Shown: piece after piece, positions 9,886 to 18,420 of the stretch
How positions within the stretch are numbered: position 1 is the first letter of the stretch
Layout of the letters: each line of letters begins with the position of its first letter
From: Myxococcales bacterium 68-20
GTDB taxonomy: Bacteria > Myxococcota_A > Polyangia > Polyangiales > Polyangiaceae
NCBI GenBank assembly: GCA_001899635.1
Contig: MKVQ01000048.1
Location: 558,001-622,000, forward strand
DNA: 64,000 nucleotides
Direction of reading: 5' to 3'
Notes under the pieces: model-generated
Databases searched by the model: none
What the model saw: only the letters and a program-made list of their open reading frames with translations
What the model was told of the DNA's origin: nothing
Position numbers and translations under genes: made by a program

Positions 9886-11496
9886 TCAGAGCCAGATGCG
9901 GGCGATGCGCATGCGCCGCTGATCGTTGGCGTCGTTGACGCCGACGACGAGCAGTTGGCGCCCAGTGATCGCGGCGCCGTACGCCCGCCCGGTCGGCAGC
10001 CGTACGAGACCATTCGCGAGCGGTCCGAAGGAGGTGTCACGATCGCCGTTCGGCGTCAGCCGGAACACCTCGAAGGTCGTCACCGTGTATGCGCCGTTGA
10101 CGACATAGATGCGCGAAGAAGAGTCGATGGCCATGCTCGTCGCGAAGCCACCCGGCGGACCGGCGACGAGCGCCTTCCCGCTCGTTCCGAACGTTGCGTC
10201 GATGTCGTTCGTTACGCGGAAGGCGTGCATCGAGTAGTTGCCTCCCGGGTAGTCGAACGCGCCGACGACCGCCTTGCCCCCCTGAACCACGAGATCGGTC
10301 GCGGCTCCCTGGTACGTGCCCGAAACGTCGACGCCGTCGTCAGAGCCGCTCGACCGGAAGCGCCGTACAAAGGAACGTTCGTAGGGCGGCCCGGCGGGCG
10401 ACGAGTATTGCCCCGCCACCCAGTAGGTTCCGCTCGGCTCGACGGCGAGCGCTTCGATACGCGGCGACGTACCGGTCTGCGGCGGAAGCGAAAACGTCGC
10501 CGTTCCGCCGGTAGCGAACGACGTGTCGAGGCCCCCGTCGGGCAAGTAGCGTTTTACCGCCGCGCTGCTGCTCGACGTGCTTCCGCCCACGTAGAGGTCC
10601 GCGCCGAGTCGTCCGAGCGCGCCTCGCTGGAAGTTGCCGCTTCCTAGGTCGGTCCCGATACCGTTGGCGCCACCCCATGCCGGGTCTGGCACGCCGGAGG
10701 CGTCGACACGGAAGAGCTTCACCGAGTTGAAGGCGTTCGCGGCGATCGCAACGGCGCCGTCGGGCATCAGCTCGATACGCGGACCAAGGGCCTGCGCGAG
10801 CGTGACGAAGCCGCTGCCGTTCGGTCCGAATGACGGGTCGAGCGCACCTTCGGGCGTGAACCGCGCGACGAGGAGGGCGCCGGCCGAGCGCGCCGAGCCT
10901 GCAACGACGAAGCGTCCGTCCGGCTGGACCGCGACGGCGTTCGCGGCGCAGTCTCCGTCCGGCGCGATCTCGAAGTAGCCTTCACCGTCGCCGAAGAAGA
11001 GGTCGAGCTCCCCCGATTTGCCGGTGATACGTCCGAGTGCCTCGTGCGTGACGGATCCTGCCGTGGCGATGACGCGGAAGCGTTGCTGCGGCGCGTTCGC
11101 TGCGGCCTGCACGGAGATGGTGGCCTCACCGGTCGCGAGCGAGACGGAAGACGCCCCGAGCGTCACGGCGCTCGCGGGCACGCCGGCGTCCGGCAACGGT
11201 TCGACGGCGAGCGTGAGTGAAATGCTGGCAAGCTCCGACGAACCTCGCACGCGGAGTGTCGCCGTTTCGCCGGGCGCTAGATCGAACGTCGCGGGCTCGA
11301 ACGAGAAGTCGTACGCGCTGGGCGCGTCCTGGCTTCCGTTGGCTGCGTCGCTGCCGCCGTCGTTCGCGGCGTCACTTGCGCCTTGGAACGTCGGGTCGTC
11401 GCCCACGCACGCGTTGGTCCACGCGATCAACGCAAGCATGCCGCTCGATACCGCGATGACGGAGCGGTAGTGATGCCTTCCGTTTGCCGAAGCCAT
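9886..11496 (-). CDS. Delta-60 repeat lipoprotein
   Basis: The protein is 536 aa. The N-terminus (GMLALIAWTNAC) is a lipoprotein signal, followed by an Asp/Gly/Ala linker and a ~90-residue Ig-like segment. From about residue 165 the chain consists of repeats built on LD-x-SFG, as in GALDPSFGPNGSGFVTL, GGLDTSFATGGTATF and DRDTSFGPLANGLVRL, paired with VQPDGRFVVAG-like strands. This is the delta-60 (beta-propeller-like) repeat pattern common in myxobacteria. Role unknown; probably a surface-exposed structural or binding protein. Confidence 0.82.
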   Translation of the reverse strand: MASANGRHHYRSVIAVSSGMLALIAWTNACVGDDPTFQGASDAANDGGSDAANGSQDAPSAYDFSFEPATFDLAPGETATLRVRGSSELASISLTLAVEPLPDAGVPASAVTLGASSVSLATGEATISVQAAANAPQQRFRVIATAGSVTHEALGRITGKSGELDLFFGDGEGYFEIAPDGDCAANAVAVQPDGRFVVAGSARSAGALLVARFTPEGALDPSFGPNGSGFVTLAQALGPRIELMPDGAVAIAANAFNSVKLFRVDASGVPDPAWGGANGIGTDLGSGNFQRGALGRLGADLYVGGSTSSSSAAVKRYLPDGGLDTSFATGGTATFSLPPQTGTSPRIEALAVEPSGTYWVAGQYSSPAGPPYERSFVRRFRSSGSDDGVDVSGTYQGAATDLVVQGGKAVVGAFDYPGGNYSMHAFRVTNDIDATFGTSGKALVAGPPGGFATSMAIDSSSRIYVVNGAYTVTTFEVFRLTPNGDRDTSFGPLANGLVRLPTGRAYGAAITGRQLLVVGVNDANDQRRMRIARIWL

Positions 11497-11505
11497 GCGT
11501 TGACC

Positions 11506-12207
11506 CTACTCTCTTTTCGGCTCCGCGAGCGGCGCCATCCGTTCCCGGTCCTCGCCCCCGGGACCGACGCTGCGCTTCGGAGGTCGCGCCGCCGATCTCG
11601 CGCGAGTCACGTCAGCCGGCGTCGCCCGGCGCATCCTGACGGGGGCGGAGATGCCCTCGGGGCGGCACTCGCTCTCGCTCGACGCTGCATTGGACCCGCT
11701 CTGGCATTCGCCGGCAGAGACGCAGCTCCGGATGGCGCTCACGACGACTTCGAGCTCGTACACGCGGCGTGCGGCGAGACGCGTCTTCCTCACGCCGATC
11801 TCCGTGACGGAGTGCGCGAGGCGATTGAGGTTGGGGACCGAGAGCCGATCGAAGTCGGCAATCCGCACGTGACGTGGGCCACCGCCGAGCACCAGGTTGT
11901 GGAGGATCGAGAACCCGACACTGAGACCGCCCACCGCGACGGCGCCGTCGCGGAAGCAACGTTGCTCGTCATCGGTGACGAGCTGGCGGTTACGTGAGGT
12001 GCGAAGTCGGAAGTAGGTCTCCGGATCGGGCAGGTGGACCGCGCAACGCCGCCACGGAAAGACGGCGACGACGGAGCTGGCCAACAGCTCCGCGCGGCGC
12101 TCCACGACGACGCGCTCGCGAGCGCGCACGGAGCCGCGATCCGGGTGCTCGATCGCGAAGAACTCATGGCCGAGCTCCTCTCGCAACCGATGTACCGCGA
12201 AGCTCAA
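11506..12207 (-). pseudogene. Truncated ThiF/E1-like adenylyltransferase (Rv1355c-like)
   Basis: The open frame starts at TTG 12207. Residues ~65-155 resemble ThiF-type Rossmann domains: LRTSRNRQLVTDDEQ, the glycine loop VGGLSVGFSI, the acidic strand RIADFD and LSVPNLNRL. That order is known from ThiF-nitroreductase fusions such as Rv1355c. Homology stops at about YELE, and the last ~75 residues look like random Arg/Ser-rich sequence. The rest of the ThiF domain and any partner domain are therefore missing. The 5' end may be damaged too, as no ribosome site is seen. It is probably non-functional. Confidence 0.55.
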
Positions 12208-12475
12208 CCGCCATATTTCCGTACATCTCCAGAATTCGCGAGCAGAGGTCGCGAGAAGTTGCGCGCAGGTCCGCTGCGGCGCCGAGAACGATCGACACGA
12301 CGTCGCGGTGCTCGTCTACCGGCCCGCGAGCGCCGAGGCCAGGACGTGGCCTCGCCGCGGCGAGGTCGAGCCGTGGCGCAAACTCGCTCGCCGGCTCGCC
12401 GCGCTTCGCGAGAGTCGGAGTGAGCAAGTCCCCTCGAAGTACGGCCGCTGGCGTTCAGCAATTTGCGAATTGCGA

Positions 12476-13027
12476 ATGGCGCGCTATCGTCGTGAAGTTG
12501 CCGTGGACCTCCGCCTGAAGCCCCAGGATGTCGTCGTCGCGCTGAAGCTCGTGGCGCACGCGGGGGAGCCGTGGACGCAGCCCGAGCTCGCGAAGTCCCT
12601 CCACATGAGCGCGAGCGAGGTGAACCACGGGCTGAAGCGGCTCGAGGCCTGCCAGCTCTACAACCCGCGCGAGCGGCGAATCATCCGCAGGAGCTTGGAG
12701 GAGTTCCTCGTCTCGGGGCTTCGATACGTCTTTCCCGCCCAGCTCGGCGAGGCGGGCAAGGGCATCCCCACATCCATCAGCGGCTGCTCCGCCCTCTCTG
12801 CAAAGCTCCTCATCGGCGACGAAGACCATATCGTTTGGCCTGCGAAGGGTCGCGCTGCCCGCGTGCGCGGCCGCACCCTCGCGCCGCTCTATCGCACCGT
12901 ACCCCAGGCCGCGGCCGATGACCCTGTGCTCCACGAGTACCTCGCGCTGACGGACGCCCTCCGCATCGGCCGCGCGCGTGAACGAGCCCTCGCGAAAGAA
13001 GAGCTATCCAAGAGGCTCGCCGCGTGA
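12476..13027 (+). CDS. Winged-helix DNA-binding protein
   Basis: The protein is 183 aa. The core reads LKPQDVVVALKLVAHAG, PWTQPELAKSLHMSASEVNHGLKRL, the usual winged-helix layout with the recognition helix at about residues 45-60. The C-terminal half (FLVSGLRYVFPAQ, APLYRTVPQAAADDP) is not a standard ligand domain. ATG 12476 or GTG 12503 could be the start; neither has a clear ribosome site, and GTG gives VDLRLKPQDV directly. The stop overlaps a GTG (GTGA, 13024-13027), so a second gene was once translationally coupled. Soluble; probably a regulator of itself and that partner. Confidence 0.72.
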   Translation: MARYRREVAVDLRLKPQDVVVALKLVAHAGEPWTQPELAKSLHMSASEVNHGLKRLEACQLYNPRERRIIRRSLEEFLVSGLRYVFPAQLGEAGKGIPTSISGCSALSAKLLIGDEDHIVWPAKGRAARVRGRTLAPLYRTVPQAAADDPVLHEYLALTDALRIGRARERALAKEELSKRLAA

Positions 13028-13101
13028 CCACGCGTCGCGACAAAGCTCGCGCCGCCATCACCACCATCGCACGTGCGCTCGCGGGGCGTGGCTTGCCTGC
13101 C
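13024..13101 (+). pseudogene. Start of the lost partner of the winged-helix gene
   Basis: GTG 13024 overlaps the winged-helix stop as GTGA. It opens a frame reading MTTRRDKARAAITTIARALA, a plausible helical N-terminus. After about 25 residues the sequence turns into unrelated Ser/Pro-rich translation and then transposase and Uma2 debris. I read this as the stump of a coupled downstream gene destroyed by rearrangement. Confidence 0.3.
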
Positions 13102-13201
13102 TGCGCGGAGGCTGAGACCGGGTCCCATTCCCCACCTTCCTCCCCACCGGCCGAAACGGCGCGTAACGCATGGAACTTGATGGCCTTGTCCCCGCCGAGG
13201 T

Positions 13202-13288
13202 CGCAACAAGGCCGAACGGGTTCTCCTCGATGCGCTGCACGAGCCGCGTTTCGTCCGTTCCGAGCAGCGAGGTCATCGTGCGGGAAGA
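13202..13288 (+). pseudogene. Possible IS3-family transposase remnant
   Basis: One frame reads NKAERVLLDALHEPRFV, resembling the (E/K)AERxxVLxxLHxPRFVD block near the N-terminus of IS3-type transposases. Only about 25 codons are recognisable and no ends are visible. Identification is tentative. Confidence 0.3.
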
Positions 13289-13293
13289 CCGAT

Positions 13294-13446
13294 CAGCGCG
13301 CCCAGAGCTCGAGCTCGATCGCGTCGAACGGAACGGCCCGCACCTTCGCGTCGCCGGAGAACACCTCGAACACCCGGTAGCCGCGCTCGTCCTTCTCGAG
13401 GATCTCGAGCGTGCGCGCCTCCGGATCGACGAACCAGACGTGCGAG
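13294..13446 (-). pseudogene. 3' remnant of a Uma2-family gene
   Basis: On the minus strand this encodes VSHVWF-like then DPEARTLEILEKDERGYRVF and ends ELELWAR, almost identical to the C-terminus of the Uma2 gene at 17482-18046 in protein and DNA. The copy stops abruptly at 13446 and is joined to the tail of another gene. See 13451-13526. Confidence 0.85.
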
Positions 13447-13450
13447 GGTT

Positions 13451-13526
13451 CGTGCGGCGGCGCACTTCCTCTTCCGCGCGGAGCCGAACGTCGTCGACGA
13501 GCTCCCGACCCTCCGCGCCGCTGCGG
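13451..13526 (+). repeat. Copy 2 of the 3' tail of the 274-aa gene
   Basis: These 76 bp match 19081-19156 with very few differences and would encode RAAAHFLFRAEPNVVDELP. The Uma2 3' remnant lies 5 bp to the left, so the pair 13294-13526 looks like an internally deleted copy of the locus 17485-19156. Confidence 0.85.
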
Positions 13527-13672
13527 CTGCGCGAAGCGCGGTTGTCGCCCCTGAACGCGCGCCGGCACACGCTGGCACAGGGCGCGACCCGACGATCGGG
13601 CGATGGCCGCGTATCCCCCTGTTTTCTCGGGCCCGGTCGACGAGGGCACGGCTCGTGCTGCAGCGTCCGGCC

Positions 13673-14986
13673 ATGACGACGCTTGCTCGCTCACCGCTCC
13701 TTGCCGCGATGCTCGCCACCGCCGCTGCCCTCTCCGCTTGCAGCTCCGACGATGACGCCTCGTCCGGGGCCGCAGCGTCGGTGAAGGAGGCGCGCTCCGC
13801 GCTGAAGCACGACACCGCGCCGAACGTCGCGTCGGCGGAGATCGCCGAGGTCACTCGCGGCGACGCCGCGTTCGGGCTCGACGTCTACAAGCAGCTCGTG
13901 ACAGGCGGCTCGAAGGACACAAACCTCTTCTTCTCCGGGCACAGCGTCTCGCGCGCGTTCGCCATGCTGTGGGGCGGCGCACGCGGCACGACCGCCGCGG
14001 ACATCGCCAAGACGTTCCACTTCACACTCCCCCCCGAGAAGGTGCATGCGGCGATGAACCGGGTCGCCCTCGACCTCGCGAGCCGCAGCGCGGACGGCGG
14101 AGCCGGCTCCGACGGGAAGGGCTTCCGCCTGGCGCTGAACAACTCGTTCTGGGGCGAGCAGACGACCAAGTGGGAGAGCCCGTACCTCGATCTGCTCGCC
14201 GTCAACTACGACGCCGGGATCAAGCTCGTCGACTTCGCCGGCGCGGCGGAGTCGGCTCGCACGAAGATCAATCTCTGGACCGAGGAGAAGACCGAGAAGC
14301 GCATCAAGGACCTGCTCCCGACGGGCAGCCTCGACCAGAGCACGCGCTTCGTCCTGGTGAACACCGTCTACTTCAACGCCGCCTGGGCCTCCGAGTTCGT
14401 GCCGACGACGTCGCCGTTCGCCTCCCCCGGCGGCTCGTCGAACGTCCCCGCGATCCAGCAGACGAGCGACGAATTCCGGCATGCCGCGACCGACGACGCC
14501 GAGGCCGTCGCCATCCCGTACGAGGGTCACAAGCTCGAGATGATCGTCGTCGTGCCGAAGGAGCTCGAGGCGTTCGAGGCGAAGCTCGACGGCGCGCTGT
14601 TCGAGTCGATCACCGGCGCGCTCGCGCCAGCGAACGTCGACCTGACCATGCCGAAGCTGAAGATCGAGGGCGAGACCATCAGCCTGAAAGAGCAGCTCTC
14701 CGCGCTCGGCCTCTCGAACATCTTCGGCGGCGGCGACTTCACCGGGATGAGCACCTCGACGCCGCTGACGATCGACGACGTGTACCACCAGGCCTTCGTG
14801 AAGATCGACGAGAAGGGCACCGAGGCCGCAGCGGCGACGGCGATCGTCGGACGCGAGACGTCGGCGCCGGTCGATCCTCCGAAGAAGGTGGTCGTCGACA
14901 AGCCCTACCTCTTCTTCATCCGCGACGTCCCCACCGGGGCGGTCCTCTTCACGGGCCGCGTCGTGGCGCCGTCGTTCTCGCAGTGA
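13673..14986 (+). CDS. Serpin-family protease inhibitor, lipoprotein
   Basis: The protein is 437 aa. It opens with a signal (LLAAMLATAAALSAC, lipobox Cys) and a short linker, then a full-length serpin domain: DTNLFFSGHSVSRAFAML, FVLVNTVYFNAAWASEF, the hinge EKGTEAAAATAIVG and the closing block DKPYLFFIRDVPTGAVLFTGRV. Counting from the hinge as in alpha-1-antitrypsin puts P1-P1' near Thr-Ser in GRETSAP. The Ala-rich hinge suggests an inhibitory serpin; the target is unknown. The open frame extends 5' into the tail-fragment repeat, but the lipoprotein signal fixes the start at 13673. Confidence 0.9.
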   Translation: MTTLARSPLLAAMLATAAALSACSSDDDASSGAAASVKEARSALKHDTAPNVASAEIAEVTRGDAAFGLDVYKQLVTGGSKDTNLFFSGHSVSRAFAMLWGGARGTTAADIAKTFHFTLPPEKVHAAMNRVALDLASRSADGGAGSDGKGFRLALNNSFWGEQTTKWESPYLDLLAVNYDAGIKLVDFAGAAESARTKINLWTEEKTEKRIKDLLPTGSLDQSTRFVLVNTVYFNAAWASEFVPTTSPFASPGGSSNVPAIQQTSDEFRHAATDDAEAVAIPYEGHKLEMIVVVPKELEAFEAKLDGALFESITGALAPANVDLTMPKLKIEGETISLKEQLSALGLSNIFGGGDFTGMSTSTPLTIDDVYHQAFVKIDEKGTEAAAATAIVGRETSAPVDPPKKVVVDKPYLFFIRDVPTGAVLFTGRVVAPSFSQ

Positions 14987-15306
14987 GCAGAAAGCTGGTC
15001 GTCCTCATGACGACTCCATCGTGACGACTCCATCGAGCCGGGCAGCGCTCGCGAAGACGCTCGGCTCGTGCGGCGGCGCACTTCCGCTTCCGCACGAGGC
15101 CGATCGTCATCGACGAGCTCCCTCCGCGCCGCTGCCGTCGGGTGCGCCCCCCCCGCACGAAGAAGCCCGCCGAGAGCACGGGGCCCTTCACGCCCACGCT
15201 CTGGGGATGGGCGTTCGCGGCCAGCTATGCGTATCCGGCAGGTATGGCGCACCGGAAGCTCGTCACGACGCCGCTGGTCGCGTCCGGTGACGACTTCAGG
15301 CGCGTC
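14987..15306. other. Gap after the serpin gene, holding debris
   Basis: The gap contains a 14-bp tandem duplication (tgacgactccatcg, twice, near 15008-15035) and a third copy of the 274-aa gene tail (15067-15180). No intact gene was recognised. Confidence 0.5.
15067..15180 (+). repeat. Copy 3 of the 3' tail of the 274-aa gene
   Basis: It begins cgtgcggcggcgcacttccg and would encode RAAAHFRFRTRPIVIDELP, then after a more diverged stretch KKPAES, following the C-terminus of the gene at 18421-19245 (KKPADA). It is more diverged than copy 2, so probably an older fragment. Confidence 0.7.
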
Positions 15307-15672
15307 TCAGCCCCACTGAGCGGACGTCGCCTTCACCGCGTCGATCTCGTGATCGAGCTCCATCGCTGCTCGGGCAAGCTCCTCGCTCGATCCCGCGAGG
15401 TGGCGTCGGTACTCCACGTACGCCGCGTCGAGGACCTTGGTGGCCGCGCTCATGGCGTTCATGCACATGACGACCGGCGGAGATCCGAGGTACCGATCCG
15501 CTGCGAAGCGGTTCGCGCTGCCAAGGTGCTCGAGGAGCTTCGCAGCGCTGTTCTCGAGCGGCGCGGGAATCGCCTCTGGCCCGGGCCACCGAGCGACGCG
15601 GACCGTCGCGTCGAGCGACTCCACGAGTGAGGTGAGCACCTTGCGAAAGGCCGCCACACGCTGGTCATTCAT
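15307..15672 (-). CDS. Hypothetical helical protein, 121 aa
   Basis: It starts at ATG 15672, inside an 8-nt overlap with the upstream 64-aa gene. The sequence is predicted mostly helical (RVAAFRKVLTSLVESLDATV, SEELARAAMELDHEIDAV), with no signal or membrane segment. Overlap with its neighbour suggests translational coupling. No family recognised. Confidence 0.6.
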   Translation of the reverse strand: MNDQRVAAFRKVLTSLVESLDATVRVARWPGPEAIPAPLENSAAKLLEHLGSANRFAADRYLGSPPVVMCMNAMSAATKVLDAAYVEYRRHLAGSSEELARAAMELDHEIDAVKATSAQWG

Positions 15673-15859
15673 TGAATTGTTCCGGGAGCGGCTGAGGTCC
15701 CGGAATGATGCCGGCGATGTCCGGATCGACGCCCGGCTCGGCCGTCGCGCGCGCGCTGGGCTGCGCGCGCCGTAGTCTCATTTTCTCCGCCTTGTCTCGC
15801 TGCTTATCGAGCCGAGCGCGTTCTTTTTGACGTTTCTGAAATGTCGTACTGGATGCCAT
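15665..15859 (-). CDS. Small basic coiled-coil protein, 64 aa
   Basis: ATG 15859 has GAGGTGA 8 nt upstream, so it is preferred over the long open frame that extends to 16339. The first 35 residues (TTFQKRQKERARLDKQRDKA) are a highly charged coiled coil, and the tail is GVDPDIAGIIPGPQPLPEQF. It overlaps the next gene by 8 nt. Similar short basic proteins occur in many proteobacteria; the role is unknown. Confidence 0.65.
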   Translation of the reverse strand: MASSTTFQKRQKERARLDKQRDKAEKMRLRRAQPSARATAEPGVDPDIAGIIPGPQPLPEQFNE

Positions 15860-16011
15860 TCGCGGGTCACCTCGTAGGGGGCCTGACGTGGATCGCGCAT
15901 CGTGGCGGTTCGGGGACCACATTGCAAGCGCGAGCGCTCGAACATCTGGTGCTTGGCCGTTTGGCGTGTGCGCGTTGTACGCGCGAAAGACGTCGTACGA
16001 CGTCAGGTTAC

Positions 16012-16245
16012 TCACGACCCGCGCGCCGCCTTTGAACGCCGTGACTCGAGCGCGCGCTTCTTTGCCGCGCGTTCGACCTCGGCGCGACATCCGCGCTGGC
16101 ACGCCGCCACGAGCTCGGTCGCGGCCGCCATCGCGTTCCACCAAAGCCCTTTGCCTGCCTGGTTCGCGACCTTCACGCACAAACGTCGGATCTCGTCCGG
16201 CGCGTTCATCCCTTCGGCGTCGAACGCGTTCACGATCGTGCTCAT
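16012..16245 (-). CDS. Hypothetical protein, 77 aa
   Basis: It begins MSTIVNAFDAEGMNAPDEIR and is helical and basic towards the C-terminus (EVERAAKKRALESRRSKAAR). No clear ribosome site precedes the ATG. It runs in the same direction as the two small genes downstream, 152 bp from the 64-aa gene. Support is only coding-like composition. Confidence 0.4.
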   Translation of the reverse strand: MSTIVNAFDAEGMNAPDEIRRLCVKVANQAGKGLWWNAMAAATELVAACQRGCRAEVERAAKKRALESRRSKAARGS

Positions 16246-16793
16246 GTTGCGAGTCTGACGCCGGCATAAGCACGTCGGGGAGACCGTCGATGACGGTGCA
16301 CCCCGATGCGCCGTCGCTGGCGCGTCCCGTCTCCGTCACAACGCTCGCACGTCGCGCGGTCCGGAACGTTCGCGATTTGGAGATTGTTGGAATCCATCAA
16401 GCCTCGGTGGTCGCTTTTCTGGAGTCCGAAACCGCGCGCGGAGGAATCGAGTCGAAATCGCGAAGAAGAGGAAACACGCGTACATGGAGAGCGTAGTACG
16501 CGCGTCGAATCGCGCTCGCTGGCGCCGGTCGATGTCGCAGGTCGCTACTCGGGGTCAGGTTCAGGTCAGGTCACGTCTTGGTCACGACGACGCTCGGCCG
16601 CGAAGGAATGCTTGCGGGATCCGCGTCGACGCGTAGAGTCGACGGCTCACGACACTTTTCGTCGCTCACGACGCTCTCTCGTTATCCGGGATCGCGACAC
16701 GCGCTGCGAAGCTTCGTCTGATCCCACCCGGAACCGGCTGCGCTCACGTCGAGCGCGCCGCGGGCAAAACCGAGAAACAAGAGAGAGCAACAC
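16246..16793 (+). promoter_or_regulatory. Long region upstream of the RRM gene
   Basis: This 548-bp region has no recognised gene. It includes short GGTCAGG-type direct repeats around 16552-16572 and two copies of a cgtcgctcacgac-like motif near 16630-16675. The GAGAGAG at about 16780 is the ribosome site of the RRM gene. Such genes often have regulated leaders; that is inference only. Confidence 0.35.
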
Positions 16794-17096
16794 ATGAACA
16801 ATCGTCTTTACGTCGGCAATCTTTCGTACGACGTCACCACGGACGGGCTCCGCAGCCAGTTCGCCGAATGCGGTGAGGTCAGCGACCTTCACGTCATGAT
16901 GGATCGTGAGACTGGGCGCGCCCGAGGCTTCGCGTTCGTCACGATGAAGAACGAGGCGGACGCGTCCAACGCCATCTCGCAGCTCAACGGCGCCATGTAC
17001 GAAGGGCGCCCGATGCGCGTGAACGTCGCCGAGGAGCGTCCGCGTGGCGGTGGCGGCGGCGGCGGGGGAAACCGCGGCGGCCATCGCGGTTGGTGA
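16794..17096 (+). CDS. RRM-domain RNA-binding protein with Gly-rich tail
   Basis: The protein is 100 aa. RNP2 is RLYVGNLSY (residues 4-12) and RNP1 is RGFAFVTM (around residues 43-50). The tail RPRGGGGGGGGNRGGHRG is glycine/arginine-rich. This is the architecture of bacterial glycine-rich RNA-binding proteins (Rbp type), which are often cold-induced in cyanobacteria and myxobacteria. It is expected to bind single-stranded RNA in the cytoplasm. A good ribosome site precedes the ATG. Confidence 0.93.
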   Translation: MNNRLYVGNLSYDVTTDGLRSQFAECGEVSDLHVMMDRETGRARGFAFVTMKNEADASNAISQLNGAMYEGRPMRVNVAEERPRGGGGGGGGNRGGHRGW

Positions 17097-17481
17097 TACG
17101 CGCTCGTCCGCGGGCGCCGAACCGTCACTGACGGACTACGGTACCGTTCGCGCGCGCGACCCGCGATGGGTTCGCGCGCGCGACTGTTTTGTGACGCGCG
17201 TTGCTCGATGCGCGCTCTGGTCGCGCGACGCGTAGGCGAGTTGAACGCGGTTGGCGAGAGGCGAGGCGCATCGGGAACGGGGCCGAGGGCCTGGCGGCAG
17301 GAGGCCGGTGACGACCGCGCTCTTCGCGCTTCCCGATGGCATCGACGTGCGCCCACCGTCGACGTGGACGGCGTCCTCGATCTCGCCTCGACCGCGGACG
17401 ACTACGCGTTCGCGAACGTCTTCGCGCGCCGGGGTCCCACTGGGCCGAAACGGCGCGTACCGCAGGCGCGAACGAGTGGGT
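17097..17481. other. Gap between the RRM and Uma2 genes
   Basis: The gap holds two direct copies of gttcgcgcgcgcgac (17146-17160 and 17170-17184); the second is followed by TGTTTTGTG, possibly part of the RRM terminator. The stretch around 17445-17480 shares ggccgaaacggcgcgta with 13149-13165, so the duplicated Uma2 neighbourhood extends past the gene. No intact reading frame was recognised. Confidence 0.45.
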
Positions 17482-18046
17482 TCAGCGCGCCCAGAGCGCA
17501 CCGAGCTCGAGCTCGATCGCGTCAAACGGAACGGCCCGCACCTTCGCGTCGCCGGAGAACACCTCGAACACGCGGTAGCCGCGCTCGTCCTTCTCGAGGA
17601 TCTCGAGCGTGCGCGCCTCCGGATCGACGAACCAGACGTGCGAGACGTCGTTGGCGTGCCAGACCTTGGGCTTGTCCCCGCGGTCGAGCGACGCCGTGCT
17701 GGGCGAGAGGACCTCGCACACCCAGTCGGGGGCGAGCTCGAAATAGGCCTTGTCGACCGGCATCTCCGGCATGCGCTCGCGCCGCCACCCGGCGAGATCG
17801 GGTACGACGACGTCGCGGCCCAGGTGAATCTCCGGCTCGTCGAGGATGAGCCAACCGCCGGGGCCGCCGCGGCCCCGCTTGAATGGAGGCCCGAGCTCCT
17901 CGCCGAGCGTCGACGCAGCTTGCGCGTGCTTGGGCGCGCGGCGCGGGTGCGCGTGAAGGACGCCGAACAACGATCTGCCCGGTCACGTGCGGCGGGAGCG
18001 CGAGGATGTCCTGATAGGTGGCGTCCTGCTTGGCTGCCTCGGCCAT
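17482..18046 (-). pseudogene. Uma2-family (DUF820) endonuclease-like gene with one frameshift
   Basis: ATG 18046 opens MAEAAKQDATYQDILALPPH, then VTGQIV. About 26 codons in, near 17970, the frame breaks: removing one T restores GQIVFGVLHAHPRRAPKHAQ and the frame then runs to the stop at 17482. The remaining protein has the Uma2 layout: GGWLILDEPEIHLG, VVVPDLAGWRRERMP (PDxxxW), FELAPDWVCEVLSPSTASLDRGDK and VWFVDPEARTLEILE. These are the acidic and Lys positions of the PD-(D/E)XK-like fold. The frameshift is either real decay or a base error. Biological role of the family is unclear. Confidence 0.85.
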
Positions 18047-18420
18047 GCGTCCAAGTGTACTCCCAGGGTGGCTCGCTCGCGACCGGGTCGCCACAAACCG
18101 ATCTCGCGTACGCGACGTCGTCGAAGCCGAACGCCTCGCATCGGGGCGAACGAAGCCACGGCCCGTCGCAATCCAACGGCCGGCGGGTAGGCCACACCTG
18201 TGCGGTAAGAGAAAGCGCGACGCTTGCCAGCGCGCTGAGGTGGATGTGCCCGCGCACTTGCTGCTCGCTTCGGCCAAGACGCGGCGGTAGCCTCCGGCAA
18301 CGTCGCTCGCAGCATTGCGACGACGAACAACGAACCGGGGGGAAACGCGCGCGGGCGGGGCGTGCGCCAGCACAGCACCATGTCCGCGCGTCGCTTCTGC
18401 CTCGAGGAGGGGGATCTCCC
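18047..18420. promoter_or_regulatory. Divergent promoter region
   Basis: These 374 bp separate the divergent Uma2 gene and the 274-aa gene. The strong ribosome site GAGGAGGGGG lies at about 18402-18411, ahead of ATG 18421. No operator or other motif was recognised. Confidence 0.4.

Noticed and set aside
17146-17184. Two GC-rich 15-bp repeats as an operator
   Set aside because: The sequence is simple CG alternation expected at this GC content; more likely part of the RRM gene's 3' end.
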